Shown piece by piece: positions 24,797 to 37,059 of a stretch of 64,000 nucleotides of DNA. Origin of the DNA: Sipunculus nudus (Eukaryota; Annelida; Sipuncula; Golfingiida; Sipunculidae); the NCBI GenBank assembly GCA_026874595.1, contig CM049313.1, positions 22,128,008-22,192,007 of the forward strand, written 5' to 3'. Made by a program: the position numbers and the translations under genes. The first letter of the stretch is position 1; every line of letters begins with the position of its first letter. The notes beneath the pieces were generated by a model that was not told the DNA's origin, searched no databases, and was given only the letters and a program-made list of their open reading frames with translations.

Positions 24797-25150
24797 CTTT
24801 TGTGGCTCAGGCGTAGAGCACAGGGCTGAAAGCCGGGGGGGGGGGGTGTTCAAATGTCAGCCGAGGCGGTGAGATTTTTCACGGTCGCCCCACCCAGGTT
24901 GAGCGCTCTGCAGGCTTAATGGTAAGGCTGTGCCGCACAGCCGTGTATCACTCACAAACGAGTGCATCTTTTGGGATTCCTTGGTGTTATGACCCAGCAA
25001 TTGGAATGATTACACACCAAGGACCCGCAGGTGCGGAAGAGACCGGGCCTGGGTGACACATGGATACAAAAAAGATAATATAGGAAGCGAGTGCTACCGC
25101 CCTGTCCACGTAGTCCGAAACCGAGATGGAAATCTGCAGATGTACATACT
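24797..25150 (+). repeat. tRNA-derived SINE, copy 1
   Basis: It starts with a tRNA-like head (TGGCTCAGGCGTAGAGCACA, a degenerate A box) and carries a core with TCACTCACAAACGAGT and CCCGCAGGTGCGG, ending near CAGATGTACATAC. The same core in the same order is found at 31670-31975. A poly-G run interrupts the head. Confidence 0.65.
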
Positions 25151-25494
25151 TAGATTAAGAATTAATTAAAAGAGCATAAAAATGGAAGAGATTATCTCTC
25201 CCCCCAAAAAATCCCCTGAGTGTCATCACATGAGACACTTTGCGATATGCTTACAAAGTACAGAATAATGTACTGCTGATGCATTTTCGATTAGACCTGT
25301 TGTATGTATGTTAAAGTTTCATAGACATTTATAAGAATCGGAAGGTAAAATGTGAACAGAAAGATTCTATTAAGAAGTTAGTTATAATTGTAATATTTTA
25401 ATGGTACTGATGCCAATGGTGACGGATGGATTAACTGCTGTGGATTATCGATTGATAAAACTATATTATACTATAACTTACAGACACACATACA

Positions 25495-25556
<62 letters not shown>

Positions 25557-27089
25557 GCATATAGATTTACTGGCAAAAAAATAATCTATACCTGACCAAT
25601 ATTGTTGAAAGTTTTGTTAAGATCAGTTTGGTGATGTCAGTATCCTTTGATCAGTCCCCTTCTTCAGATTTAAAAAACAATAACAATAGTTGTTAATGCC
25701 GAAAAGAAAATTCAATTAACAGAACCCAAAGCATAATGTTATAATTATCAGATAGGTGTCGCTAGTATTGGCAACATTGCCTCGTGTCTTGATCGACAAG
25801 CAGAAGGCATTTGTTACTCTATATCTGGGCCTTAGGCAACAATGTTTGATTTCTGTGTGCACCTGTAGAAGCGAGCTGAACACCCAAAAGTGGTGATGGT
25901 GCTTATCATATGCCATTCGAAATAATATATGTTATACCATTCGCGGTAGTCTGAATGGCATCCAATGTTTACAAGCAAGACACTGCTTAGAGATTATTTG
26001 ATGTTTGCCTCCTTTGGAGAACTGTACAACTAAATTCTCATACAGAATGCTTTCGGATGGTTGTCATTTTTCAAACATAGCAAGGGTATGCACATGGGGA
26101 TTGTGCATAATTCCGAGGTGTGTGTGTATGGGGGGGGGGGGGGGGGGCACCGACACCATCCGAATTTATATATATATTATTGATTATGTTTATTTAAAAT
26201 ACTTATTCTATTGAAATTGAAAAAAAAATCCCTTCAACTTAAGTATAATTTGCTTTTGAATTATTTCTTTTACGACATGAAAAGGTTTATCACTTGGGCA
26301 TTGTTTCTGAATTTATTCAGCAATTACTAAACATCCTAATGTTTCTTTACTGAAGGAGAGATCCTTTAGGTAATTACACTCTGTTTGGTCATCCCCCCCC
26401 CCCCCCCAAAAAAAAAAAAGCGAATTCGCCTGTGAGGCACGGCCATCCTTTTTGCCTGTAGAGCCTAGATTTGGTTGGGGAGGACCGTTTAAAAAATTTC
26501 ACGGCTCCTCGGCTGATCCTCACACTCACTAGACCACAAAAGCCGGTAAAATACAAAGTTAAACATGAGTTAAACGACTTTAAAATGTCAATTATTTTAC
26601 CACAGGATACGATTTATACAGAGATACGGCAAATTATAAATAAAATTGTGCATTTGCAGAGATACCGCAAATTATAAATAAAATTATGTGTATTTGCAGC
26701 ATATAGACATCAACGATTGAATGTTTTGACTATCCAGTATATTTTCAACAGTTTGAAGAAATAATTATATTATAGCCGGCCACACGCGATCTTTACCTCG
26801 TAAAGCTTGTTTAAGTTTTAGACATTTAAGAAAATAGCAGTTGCGGAACAGAAACTCATCTTTTTTTTAAGAAAGGTATCTCAAAATGTCCTCCTTACAT
26901 TGCACATTTGAAAATTTATCTCAACATGAGAGGAGGAGCCCTCCCCCCCCCCCCCCCCCACCCCACCCCCGCTCGCCCGCCCGCTGTACCTGTAATTGAT
27001 TTTACAGAAAATGGCTCTAGATTTTATTCATATACGTGATATAAAAAAATATATTTTTCAAAATCTGAAAATATATTACAAAGTAATAA

Positions 27090-27131
<42 letters not shown>

Positions 27132-27232
27132 CATGCATCAGCCTCCAACTTAGTATTAGCTACCCCCTAGGAATAACATTTTTTTCCCTCCTAATCATAA
27201 ATAGTCATGAATAAGGCCAAAATAAAAAAAAA

Positions 27233-27536
27233 GTATGGTTCTCAGGCACTTTTTTTCATAAATCAATGCGGGCGGGCGTTTTTTTTTTATTTCAAATTTT
27301 TTGGTATGTTTCGATAAAAATGACAAATGGTTAGGGAAAAGCATGATAATAACAGATTCATTTTGCTAAACAAGGAAAAGCCCTACATAAAAAAAGTAAA
27401 TTGTATGATTTTATCTCCTTTAAAGAAATTTACGAGCGGTTGCAGCACAACATTGGTAAGTTTCTATTGTAAATCAAAATAAAAATTTTTGATGCGGGGG
27501 TTTAAAATTGATGCGGGCGGTGCCTGAGAACCATAC
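27233..27536. mobile_element. Small TIR element (304 bp)
   Basis: GTATGGTTCTCAGGCAC at the left and its exact complement GTGCCTGAGAACCATAC at the right form 17-bp perfect terminal repeats. Flanks are A-rich on the left and T-rich on the right, so the target duplication cannot be fixed. The motif GATGCGGGCGG occurs near the right end and a similar form near the left. It is non-coding. Confidence 0.7.
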
Positions 27537-27827
27537 CTTTTATTATTTTTTTTTTTGGCCTAAGTATTATCATGTACCATCACAGTCCTTTCACAGGTCA
27601 ACAGTTCACACATGCTTCAAATGGGGGAACAATATAGTTAAATGCCTAGGCTTTCTTTCTTTTACACAGGGAATAAAAGGTGTGAATGGTTCAGCTATAA
27701 TGCCGCTTGGAGCATATCATGTATCAATTAATAATGTCGACCAATGAGGACCGGCGCCAACCAAAATTCGCACGTAAATCTACCATCAAATTCTTGTGGT
27801 CCGGCGCTAATTTCGAGCCCTGTTTCC

Positions 27828-27833
27828 TTTATT
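27828..27833 (-). promoter_or_regulatory. Candidate poly(A) signal of the two-membrane-segment gene
   Basis: AATAAA on the minus strand, 142 bases downstream of the TGA at 27975-27977 and correctly placed for 3' end formation. Confidence 0.45.
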
Positions 27834-27974
27834 GCACAAACCAGACAGAGGTTTTCAAGTAGCGTCGGACTACATACACTATTTTCGTGAACCTGGGAAG
27901 TGAGCCGGGCATCTTGAGAACACCTGTGTTAAATCATGTAGAAAATATAGGGAAGCACCTAGAAGCACTTTCGT

Positions 27975-30900
27975 TCAAACACGTTTCTTTGAGAAACGTG
28001 ACTTTTTTTCACATACTACACAGCCATCAGGATGCATAATTACTGTAGCCGTGGAGTCTCCATATATCAATGAACTATCAAGTGCCTCGACTGGTAACAG
28101 CGAGAAAAAATGGTCATCCACACTCAGAGGTCCACCACTCACGCAGTGGTTATACTCAGCAGTCGTTCTATATCTCTATAACTGCTGCAGAGTTTAACCA
28201 CTTACCGCGTAAGGAGTGGAACACATGTACAGAGAAGGAGATTTGCTGTTCGTAGATAATACGTGTACGTTATAATCATCAACACTGATATTCTGTTAAC
28301 AAGATGTAATTTGTGGTCACATTCTAGATGATTTTTATTTGTATTATGATATAATGTTCAACTTCATATTCAACGCTTTCTTGTAAAAACATTGATCTTT
28401 AAATCGCCACAAGTAAAAATAAACAAAAAAACTGACGAACATTTGATAATATTCACATTATATGTATAAAAGACAAAATCACAAGGGAAAATGCATATTT
28501 TTTATAATTTTTATAAAAAAAACTATCATTCATCTCTGCTTTTGTTCAACTTTTACTCTATTACAACTTCTCCCACCCGTTTTACGCAAAATGCATACCT
28601 GTTATATATTTCCTAATTATTACCTTATTTATTTACTTTGTATATATCGTAATAACATCATATTCATGTTCGATATGAAGGTCTGGCGCTGGGAAGCTGT
28701 TAATATACATTATACATTGTAAACATGTAAGCGTTTGCGGGGATCAGTAATTTCATGTTCGATTTAACTCCATAATTAACCAGATTAATTTGTGTTTTAT
28801 ATGAAACATAGAGAAAGTTGCGTTGCATTTCGTAAATAACAGTAGTCATGGGTCAATATTTACAGGGACGAAAAACTACTTCATACAGTATACAAGTTGT
28901 CCGTTTTGTTTATATTCACATGATTACAAGTGAGGGCATTACAACTGACAATAAAACAATAATCTTATGATGTAATATTAATCGATGGTGTGATAACACT
29001 TTACCTGGTAACATTACACCAATTGAAAACGTAATAATTAAATAAACTGAAAATGTAATACTTTATAAAGGATTACAGATAATGTAACACTAACCAATAA
29101 CGTAAAGCACCTATAATTAACCTACCCTATAATAAACGAATAAAAACAATAATTACTAATGGTTCATCTAGTATTGAGCCCGAATATCAATTAAACTCTG
29201 CTCCCCAGTTTCCCTCTGAAGCTTTTTGTACCATGTGATGGTCATGTTGTCACTTTATTCTTACTTACAAACGTACGATGGAATAATCTTTTTTTCAGGA
29301 CTCTGATATTTCCCGTTCTTGCGTTACACAGGTCCCGCTGGGTTTCCCATGAGCCGAATGCGTCCGCTGGCTACACACAGTCGTTAATACATTTTAATAA
29401 AAGACTTTGCGATAGACCCATCATTAAATAATATCAGTGTTCACATAATTATAGGTTAACATGGAATATGGCCCCTTTTGGCATGTTTGGCATCGTCTCC
29501 AGCACTCCAAGGCCAAATACGGACGTTTGTTTGGGTTGGTCACAGAGGAGTTCCGTGAAAAGTTTTAATGCCACTACAGGTAATTATAATATCGACTACC
29601 ATCTAGGATAACAGCTTCCGGCAGCCTCAGGAATGGTTTACATACATCACGTTCTTGTTCTGTACGGCTGGCTGAGGGGCTACTTGTCGCACTTTAGCTG
29701 GCAGAGCTGTACTTGACAATTTGTTTGTACTTGCATCGATGACTCCTTGCACTTGCCTGATAAAATATGTGCAGTGAAAACAACAAAAGAATTAGATCAC
29801 TTCATCGTCAACATTCATTAATCTATGTCTTCTTCCTTATGTATGTCGGTCTTGTTATATATACTATATGTCTCTACATATATGCCTTTTGGGTCCAGCT
29901 TATGCGCACCATTGAATACACCTTAATATCGGCATGTCATACGTTATATGCTGCCATCTGAGTGAAACAGGTCACGTTACATATAGAATAATGACGAGTT
30001 AGTGTGTCTTAATCAGTGATGTAGAACTTAAATCTGGACTCGAGTCCTCTTTTACTGGGACTCGAAAAGTCAGGCTGAGCAAAATAATAAAGCTCAATTC
30101 CCAAACAACGATACAAAACAAGTTTAGAATATGTATATAACAATATCAATTTCTGCATTCAAAGTTGAATATAATTCAATATTAAAGTAAAAAGATTACA
30201 ACATATACACATGATGACCTCAATTAGGATTTAAAGTTGCTTTGTATAAAGACATTTAAGATTCGGACTCGTTCTTAGACTCGAGTTAAAAAACAACTCG
30301 TAATCGAAGCAGGCGAACCTGGACTCGAACCTCAAGCACTCTGACTTGGACTTGAACTTGAACTCGGGTGGCTTGGACTCAGACTTGTAATCGGACTCAG
30401 ATAATGTGGATTCGACTACAAAATTGTTCATAATAGGCCGTGTTTTAATTATTTTTCTTTGATATGTCTGTTAAGCAACAGCGCATCATCTTTCACTTTT
30501 ATATATATGCTCGCTCAAGACGGTACGTATTATAGTCAAGTCGTATCATGGTCGTCGTATTGATACCGTATATTTACACTGGTCACGAGTTGTTTAGTCA
30601 GCATTTGGGTGATATTTTTATATTATATTATAATATATTATATTATATTTTTAACCATGTTATTTGGATTTGTCCGTTAAGCAATAAGCATCTTTCTATT
30701 TACACGCCCACTATCTTTTAGTGGCACAACGATAACTTACTTTCACAAAACACACTTTACCTATAAGCCAATATTTTATCTCACCGATAATTCTAGGTTA
30801 TTGATTCTATGTAAAACTTCTAGCCCATAATGCGTCAGAAGTCAACAGACTTTACGTGCGCTGGTTTAATTGACCAAATATTTAGTTGATTTCATGGAAA

Positions 30901-32260
30901 TCTCGAATTGAGGTGATAAAAAGATATGGAGATTTTCATGAGATTTTCATTTCTTGGCAAAATTTTTGCACATTAAAGGAGGTTATGAGGTTGCAAAACA
31001 TCTGACGGGCGTATTATGTAATTTTGCGGTGAAAAATTGATTTGCACAAAGGGCAAGAGAAGAATGAACTTACCCTGAGACTCCCGATACTATCAAACCC
31101 TGATTTCGGAAGCCTCCCAGCATCACTTCCCTCGTCGCGGCATCTTCTAATTTCCTTACAGAATAACAAGCCTACAGCTACTGGTATAACGCCAACGATC
31201 ATCAAAGGGGTCCCTTGTTTAGGGTTTTCAGTGACCGTCCAAGCGATACCGCCGAAAAGTAACAAGAATAGCGGCTATCAAACAACAAAAGCCAGAATTC
31301 GGCATAATAGTATCACTCTGTCACTTTTGTCCACGGATATATGGACTGGTGTAACTACTGATGTAACTGAATCTTGTCGACAAGAATACACCCACTAAAT
31401 TGGCGAGTACAGTTTTGAATGAAGGTAAGCATGAGTGAATAAACAGTTGGTAACACGTGTTCTACAGCACCCTGCCTTATCAGTACCACCTTGACAAGCC
31501 ATACATCCCATATTTCATATGAAGAGCGCTTTTGGATTACAGGATGTTTATATTCTTCAATGTGAACTAATTAACCCTAACTATTTTTTTTACAGAATAG
31601 AAAAAAAAAACTTCAGTAAACGGCTTGAGAATACGAATATCATCATCATACAACCAGTATTCCCGTTGAACTGACCTCGATGGGTTAGTGGTATAGCACT
31701 CGACTGAATCCCGGGAGATCGTGATTTCACTGTCGGCCCCACACAATGGAACTCTCTTTAGGTTTAAAGGGAAGGCCATGCCCCGCTGCCGCGTTTCACT
31801 CACAAACGAGTTGGCTTTTCGGGGTTCCTCTGTTTCATGACCAAGCAATGGGGTCGATTACACAACCAGGGCCCGCAGGTGCGGTTTTAACTGGGACTGA
31901 TTGACACCGGGATACAAATTATAGAAGGAAGCGTGTGCTATGTTTTCCCCCGCCGATATAGAAATATACAGATGTACATATATTATTCTGACAAATATCA
32001 GTTCTGACAAAAGAGGTTCAGACCACGATATGCAAAAAACATGCACAAAAACCCTACATATGACGCATAATACATTTTGTGTTGACTCAGATACAAATTG
32101 TAACTTAATTTTCAATGTGTATGAAAATATTGGCACTTACTTTCAACCAGAAATTAGTTACCTCTATCGACTCTTGTTCACAGCCAGACAAGGCATTTTG
32201 GAAATGCTTAAAAGAGTCTATTCTTGGGGAACGAATTGGGATATATGAGGGAACCACCAT
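27975..32260 (-). CDS. Predicted 207-residue protein with two membrane segments, four exons
   Basis: Coding exons on the minus strand: 32141-32260 (40 codons, ATG in a good context, ACAATGG, with an in-frame stop just upstream), 31074-31274 (67 codons), 29269-29370 (34 codons) and 27975-28175 (66 codons and TGA). All three introns are phase 0. Donors are GTAAGTGCC, GTAAGTTC and GTAAGTAAG; acceptors end GATAG, GTGTAG and TTATAG, the last with a weak pyrimidine tract. Membrane segments are predicted at about residues 41-55 (PLFLLLFGGIAWTVT) and 64-79 (PLMIVGVIPVAVGLLFC), joined by a very short loop, followed by a basic patch (KEIRRCR) and a long polar tail. Both ends are then probably cytoplasmic. 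I do not recognise the family. A SINE (31670-31975) sits in intron 1. Exons 1 and 2 are the firmest; exon 3 is short and exon 4 has the weakest acceptor. Confidence 0.6.
31670..31975 (+). repeat. tRNA-derived SINE, copy 2
   Basis: The head TAGTGGTATAGCACTCGACT resembles a tRNA A-box arm. The core TCACTCACAAACGAGT and CCCGCAGGTGCGG matches the copy at 24797-25150, and both end near CAGATGTACATA. It lies in intron 1 of the two-membrane-segment gene, in the opposite orientation to that gene. Confidence 0.65.
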
Positions 32261-32853
32261 TGTCGGGAATTATCAGGTATTTTGCATAGACCCCTTGTTT
32301 AATTTGCATGAGAATCCCGTTTGGGAGTGTGTCGAATCAGAAGGTAAACTCTCCCACTCAGGTGTTTGGACTCTATTCCTGAGTGGAGGGTGAATGTTCA
32401 GGCCAGGCCTTGCACATGACCAGGCATTAATCTTAATTCAGTTTGGGTCATTGTGTTTGCTTGTCTCCAGGTTATTTCTGACACGCAGTTACTGGGAACC
32501 TTCTATAGTGACTTCCTTAAGTATGCCAAACGGTATTTCCGGAAGAATTATGAATGCGCATGTGCGGAATATTATTGGAATAAGCCAGTTCCAAATATTA
32601 CACCGCTCAGTTAGAGGTTGGAGAACTGCTGTTGAAAAAAGCCTAGGACAGCAGAATGTTACGGTTCTTTAGCATAGCAAAGTGCACAACAGTCAAGGAA
32701 TGGACACTTCACAATCGAACCAAAAACAGAGAAGGATTTCACAACCGATACTAATGATGACAACATGACAGCACCAGCTATGCATAGTGATGCGCTTACA
32801 CTAACAATGCCAACCAACCCCGGCCAAGATACGTCAGTTCAGATATAGACGTA
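32261..32853. other. Spacer between the two-membrane-segment gene and the LTR element
   Basis: It contains the putative promoter or 5' region of the minus-strand gene and some short plus-strand frames without family resemblance. No TATA motif in a convincing position was seen. Confidence 0.35.
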
Positions 32854-33518
32854 TATTACAAGTGCCCTTTTTATTGTGTGCACAAGTCTTACAGATGTCT
32901 TTTTTTGTTGTGTGACACGGGCGTAACTCGTGTTGTGGCGCAGGTGTCTGGCCGCGTATTGCATTCTCAGTTTAATCCGTACTGGTTAAACTCTCGTTGT
33001 CATGCTAGCCTGGGGCTTTCTCGACTGGCCGAGCCGGGGCAAGCTCACGTGTGGCCCCCGGTATGTAAAGACACAGCGATGATCTTCTAAATGATTCCTG
33101 TAACGCGTGTTTTCTGTGTATTATGTTAGATCCTTTAGACTGTTCGAGAAGTGGAAAATTCTCGGCTTGGGGCAGGAGTTTATAAATAGAGGGCTGTGTT
33201 TTAAAGGAGAGAGGTGAGAGAATATTCCAGTGGACACAGACGTGTGGGACCTATCCGATTATCCAGTAATTTTAGGGATTCTACTATTACTAACTCTTTA
33301 TTATATGGTGTTGCTTGCATCAAGTTAACTTTCTGGATTGTTCTGAAGAGCTTTACATTGGACTGTTATTCTCCGGGAGAGTTTATGAAGACTTTTCATG
33401 ACAGTGGTGGAACAGGTATTGTGCACTTTGTTTATTTTATTGTTTATTTTTTTTATCTCCTTGACAAAATTTGTGTTCATCACGCATATGTGATCTGTTG
33501 ATATTAGGTTCCGTAACA
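32854..33518 (+). repeat. 5' LTR of a Gmr1-like Ty3/gypsy element
   Basis: It aligns with 38617-39310 and 44731-45560 through GTGTGACACGGGCGTAACT, GCCGCGT.TTGCA.TCTCAG and AATATTCCAG, ending GATCTGTTGATATTAGG and CCGTAACA. The family consensus starts TGTTACA and ends TGTAACA-like, but here the first dinucleotide is mutated (TATTACA). It is shorter than the solo LTR (665 against 830 bp) because of an internal deletion before the 3' end. Confidence 0.85.
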
Positions 33519-33524
33519 TAAAAT

Positions 33525-33539
33525 TGGGGGCTCGTCCGG
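33525..33539 (+). other. Primer binding site, tRNA-Pro type
   Basis: TGGGGGCTCGTCCGG follows the LTR by six bases. It is the classical sequence complementary to the 3' end of tRNA-Pro, used as reverse-transcription primer by several retroelements. Confidence 0.85.
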
Positions 33540-33699
33540 TATGCTTAATAGTTTTGAAAATTTATTAGGCCTTGACCTGGATACATTGTTTTATCATACA
33601 TTGTTTACAAGATAATATATTGTTTACAGTACATTGTTTATAGGATTTATCTCAGTTTTTTTTTGTTATTCTTTTAACATCTTAACAAGGAAGATTTCA

Positions 33700-34900
33700 A
33701 ACCTGAGACATTTGTTGAGGATCCCGACCCTGATCAACTTGAACAAAAGAACAGTTGTTGCGGTTGGGACAACACTTAGGGCTAGGTGTGAAAACAGCTT
33801 TGAGAAAGCCTGATATCATTTCTAAAATCATGCAAGGTCTAGTTTACAAAGGTTTAGTTGAAGAGGGCGAAGTTGAAACATCAGGAAATGACAACCGTGC
33901 TATGCAATTAGAATTTAAAAAGTTGGAAATGCAACATGAACTATCATCAAAACAGTTAGAATAAGAAAAAGAAAAGAGAAGAGAGGGAAGAACATGAACG
34001 GTTAGAAAGAGACGGACTAAAAAATGAAAAAGAAATTGAGTTAAAACGACTGGAGTTAGAAAGACTTAAACTAGAACAAAGTCTAAATGCTGCCCCAACA
34101 CACGGTTTTGATGTTACTAAACACATTAGACTTGTCCCGTCTTTTCAAGAAAAAGAGGTGGATAAATATTTCTTATACTTTGAGAAGGTAGCTGAAAAAT
34201 TAAAAAGGCCTAAGGAAAATTGGACTATGCTGTGACAAAGTGTATTGACTGGCAAGGCCAGAGAAATGTATACAGAGCTTTCAGTAGAAGCTGCTGCTGA
34301 CTTTGACCTAGTAAAACGGTTAATCCTAAAAAGTATGAGTTAGTTCGGGAGGCTTACCGCCTGAAATTCAGAAATTGGAAAAAGCACAAAGAACCGACCT
34401 ACATCGAATTTGCTAGGAAAAAAGAGCAGTTGTTTGATCGCTGGTGTAGTTCTAAAAATGTAATGAAAGATTTGAAAATTTGCGCCAGTTGATTTTGCTT
34501 GAAGAATTTAAGCGCTGCATTAACGCAGATGTTAAAACTTTTCTTTATTAGGAAAGTCCTGAAACACTTCACGTTGCTGCTCAATTAGCTGATGATTATT
34601 CATTAACACACAAAATGTCCTTTACTACCAGTCATTTTACCAGTCATTCACAAACAAGAATGTAAATCAGTATGGTGAAAAAGAAGTTAAAAGCGCAGTC
34701 ACCTAGTACTAGTAGTCCTAATAGTTCAGCAAACTAAGTCCAACCAAGGCCAGTCATTTTCAAAGAAAATCTGTTATTATTGCAAGAAGGAAGGTCATCT
34801 AATATCTGAATGCTGGAAACTTGCGAATATATCAAATAGCAAACTTCTGGTTTTGCTTCAAAGTCTATGCATAATTTAGTACAAGAGCCAGTCATTTTCA
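33700..34900 (+). pseudogene. gag remnant with SCAN-like capsid region and zinc knuckle
   Basis: Broken by several stops and shifts. In order: an N-terminal segment (QHLGLGVKTALRKPD), a long charged coiled-coil stretch rich in Glu, Lys and Arg (about 33900-34080), a capsid segment (PSFQEKEVDKYFLYFEKVAE), a region resembling the SCAN domain (FRNWKKHKEPTYIEFA, LILLEEFKRCIN, ESPETLHVAAQLADDY; about 34360-34620), and a CX2CX4HX4C zinc knuckle (CYYCKKEGHLISEC) at 34772-34813. The vertebrate SCAN domain is held to derive from a Gmr1-like gag, which supports the classification. It is dead in this copy. Confidence 0.8.
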
Positions 34901-35189
34901 TGTAAGAAAAGGGGTATTCTATGGATAAGGCTAAGTTCATTTATGACTCTTGCGAGAGTATTTCAAATAAGGCCAGGTCCAATTATGACAAACATAAGTT
35001 TGTTTCTACTGAGGACAATTCCTCTGTTGTCTCCCATGAGGAATTTGATGATAATAAGGATTAAGATTCCTTAAATGACTCTGAAAAAGAGTTTATGACT
35101 GATACTGCCAATGTCAGTTCTTTGTTTGATGAAGCTGAGGTAGTAGATTCCTCTCTTGACTCTGAAATGGAGTTATTTGAGCCATTCAT

Positions 35190-35722
35190 ACATGATGGTT
35201 TTGTATCATTTTCAAGTGATTTTTCAGATTCTACCGCTATTAGAATTTTGAGGGACACTAGTTCAGGCCAGATTCTCATGTTAGCAAACACTTTGCCATT
35301 TTCTAAACTATCCTAAACTGGTGCACATGCACTTGTTAATGGTGTGTTTTCAGAAAAGCACACTTCAGTTCCGCTTCACAGTATCCATATTAACTCAGAT
35401 TTGATTTCTGGGTATATTACTGTGGGCATAAGAACTACTTTAAGGGAATTCAGTTGCTACTAGGCAATGATGTTGCAGGTGATAGAGTACAGCCTATACC
35501 AATAGTGACAGAAAAGCCGTCACTTGATCAGGACACTGATCCGGAAAGTCAGGAAAATCCTGGTTTGTATCCTTCAAGTGCTGTAACTAGATCTATGGCC
35601 AAGAAAAACACACATGAGGATAAATTTCCAGATAATAACACTCTGGGAGTCACTAGTGACTCGTCTAACGACTCGCCCGTACAGGATACAGCATTTCCAA
35701 GGTCAGAACTTATCGCGGAATA
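35190..35722 (+). pseudogene. Retroelement aspartic protease remnant
   Basis: The segment IRILRDTSSGQILMLANTL aligns with the usual L-R-D-T-G active-site region, but Gly of DTG is Ser here (35254-35262). Downstream are VPLHSIHINSDL, LLGNDVAGDRVQPIP and SAVTRSMAKK, features that follow the protease in this lineage. At least one stop and one shift interrupt it, so it is inactive. Confidence 0.7.
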
Positions 35723-35747
35723 GCATAAGGACCCTGATATTTCATGT

Positions 35748-36950
35748 TTGTTTCCCAGGGCAGTTTCTAAAGATGAACTGTCACAGAATCCAGTTTGTTT
35801 CTATGTTAAAAATAGAGTTCTAATGCGTAAATGGCGACCACCTGATATATGCGCTGATGATGAGTGGGCCATCAAACATCAAATAGTAATGCCGAAAAGC
35901 TTACGCAATGATATTCTAAGCTTTGCACATGATGCTCCTTTGTTTGGCCATTTAGGTATAAATAAAACTTATCAGAAAGTTAGAACTACTTCTATTGGCC
36001 TAACCTCAGGAAAGATGTTGTACAATATTGTAAATCATGCCATACATGCCAGATGGTAAGCAAGCCTAATCAGAATCCTCCTAAGGCCCCACTTGGGCCT
36101 ATTCCTGCTTTCCAGGAACCATTCAGTAGGATTATTGTTGACTGTGTTGGACCACTGCCAAAGACAAAATCTGGACATGAATATTTGCTGACAATTATGT
36201 GCGCATATACCAGGTTCCCTGTGGCATTAGCATTGGGCAAAATTAATGCCAAAAGTGTTGTCAAAGCTCTGACCAAGTTTTTTACAACGTTTGGATTACC
36301 AAAATCCGTTCAGTCTGACCAAGGGTCTGGCTCATTCCAGCAAGTTATGCTTGAGCTAGGTATAAAACCGTACCATTCTTCGCCATACCATCCTGAAAGT
36401 CAGGGCGGCCTTGAGCGTTTTCACCAGACATTAAAAACATGATTAGGACCTAGTGCTATTACACACAGAAAAACTTGGGTGAAGTTTTACACCTATTGCT
36501 GTTTGCTGTCGGTGAATCCTTTCAAGAGTCCTTAGGTTTCAGTCACTTTGAACTAGTTTTTGGACACTCAATTCGCGGTCTATTGAAACTACCTAAAGAA
36601 AAACTCTTGTGTTAAAATCCTGATTCTCTTAGTTTACTGCAGTATGTCTCAGACTTTCGCACTAAACTACACAATGCTTGTGAGACTGCAAAATCAAATC
36701 TAAAACCTGCACAAAGTAAAATGAAAAGCATCGTTAGCAAAGTTTGACAAGCACAGTGTAAGTAGGACGTTTGAGCCTGGTGAAAAAGGTCCTTGCCTTA
36801 CTTCCCGTCCTTGCACACCTCTGCAAGCTAGGTGTTTTGGTCCTTGCATTGTTGACAAGACAGTCAGTGATTTAAATTACATACTGTTGACACCAGATGG
36901 ACGTAAGAAGAAACAACTATGCCATATTAACATGTTGAAACCATATTAAG
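35748..36950 (+). pseudogene. Integrase remnant, placed upstream of reverse transcriptase
   Basis: It has a zinc-binding HHCC part (HDAPLFGHLGINKTYQKVR, then CHTC in another frame), a DDE catalytic core with IIVDCVGPLPKTKSGHEY, FGLPKSVQSDQGSGSFQQV and HPESQGGLERFHQTLKT, and a C-terminal part with GPCIVDKTVSDLNYILLT (GPY/F-type module) and INMLKPY. The second Asp and the Glu are only 31 residues apart instead of about 35, indicating a small in-frame deletion. A frameshift before position 36050 and several stops break it. Confidence 0.88.
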
Positions 36951-37059
36951 ACAGAAGTAGCACTTCAGATCTTGTACATAGTGTTACTGCTGTGGATTGT
37001 TTAAACACTGACCCTGACCCAGTTAAGATACCCAGATACTGATTGTAAGAGTGATTTAG

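Larger units (their letters stand above)
18661..27974. other. Intergenic region, repeats only
   Basis: I find no convincing gene between the Tg-1 gene and the two-membrane-segment gene. It holds TA tracts, a TIR element (23125-23658), a SINE (24797-25150), a small TIR element (27233-27536), poly-C/G runs (26130-26147, 26393-26407, 26942-26960) and one copy of a dispersed repeat (21600-21870). On the minus strand a TATAAAAGG (20861-20869) stands upstream of a possible donor at 20818 (CAAG|GTAGG). This could be a promoter and 5' exon of the Tg-1 gene, but that is weak. Confidence 0.4.

Noticed and set aside
31673-31735. tRNA-like sequence
   Set aside because: It is the head of a SINE: the cloverleaf is degenerate and the sequence continues into a core shared with 24797-25150. 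No true tRNA gene was seen in the window.
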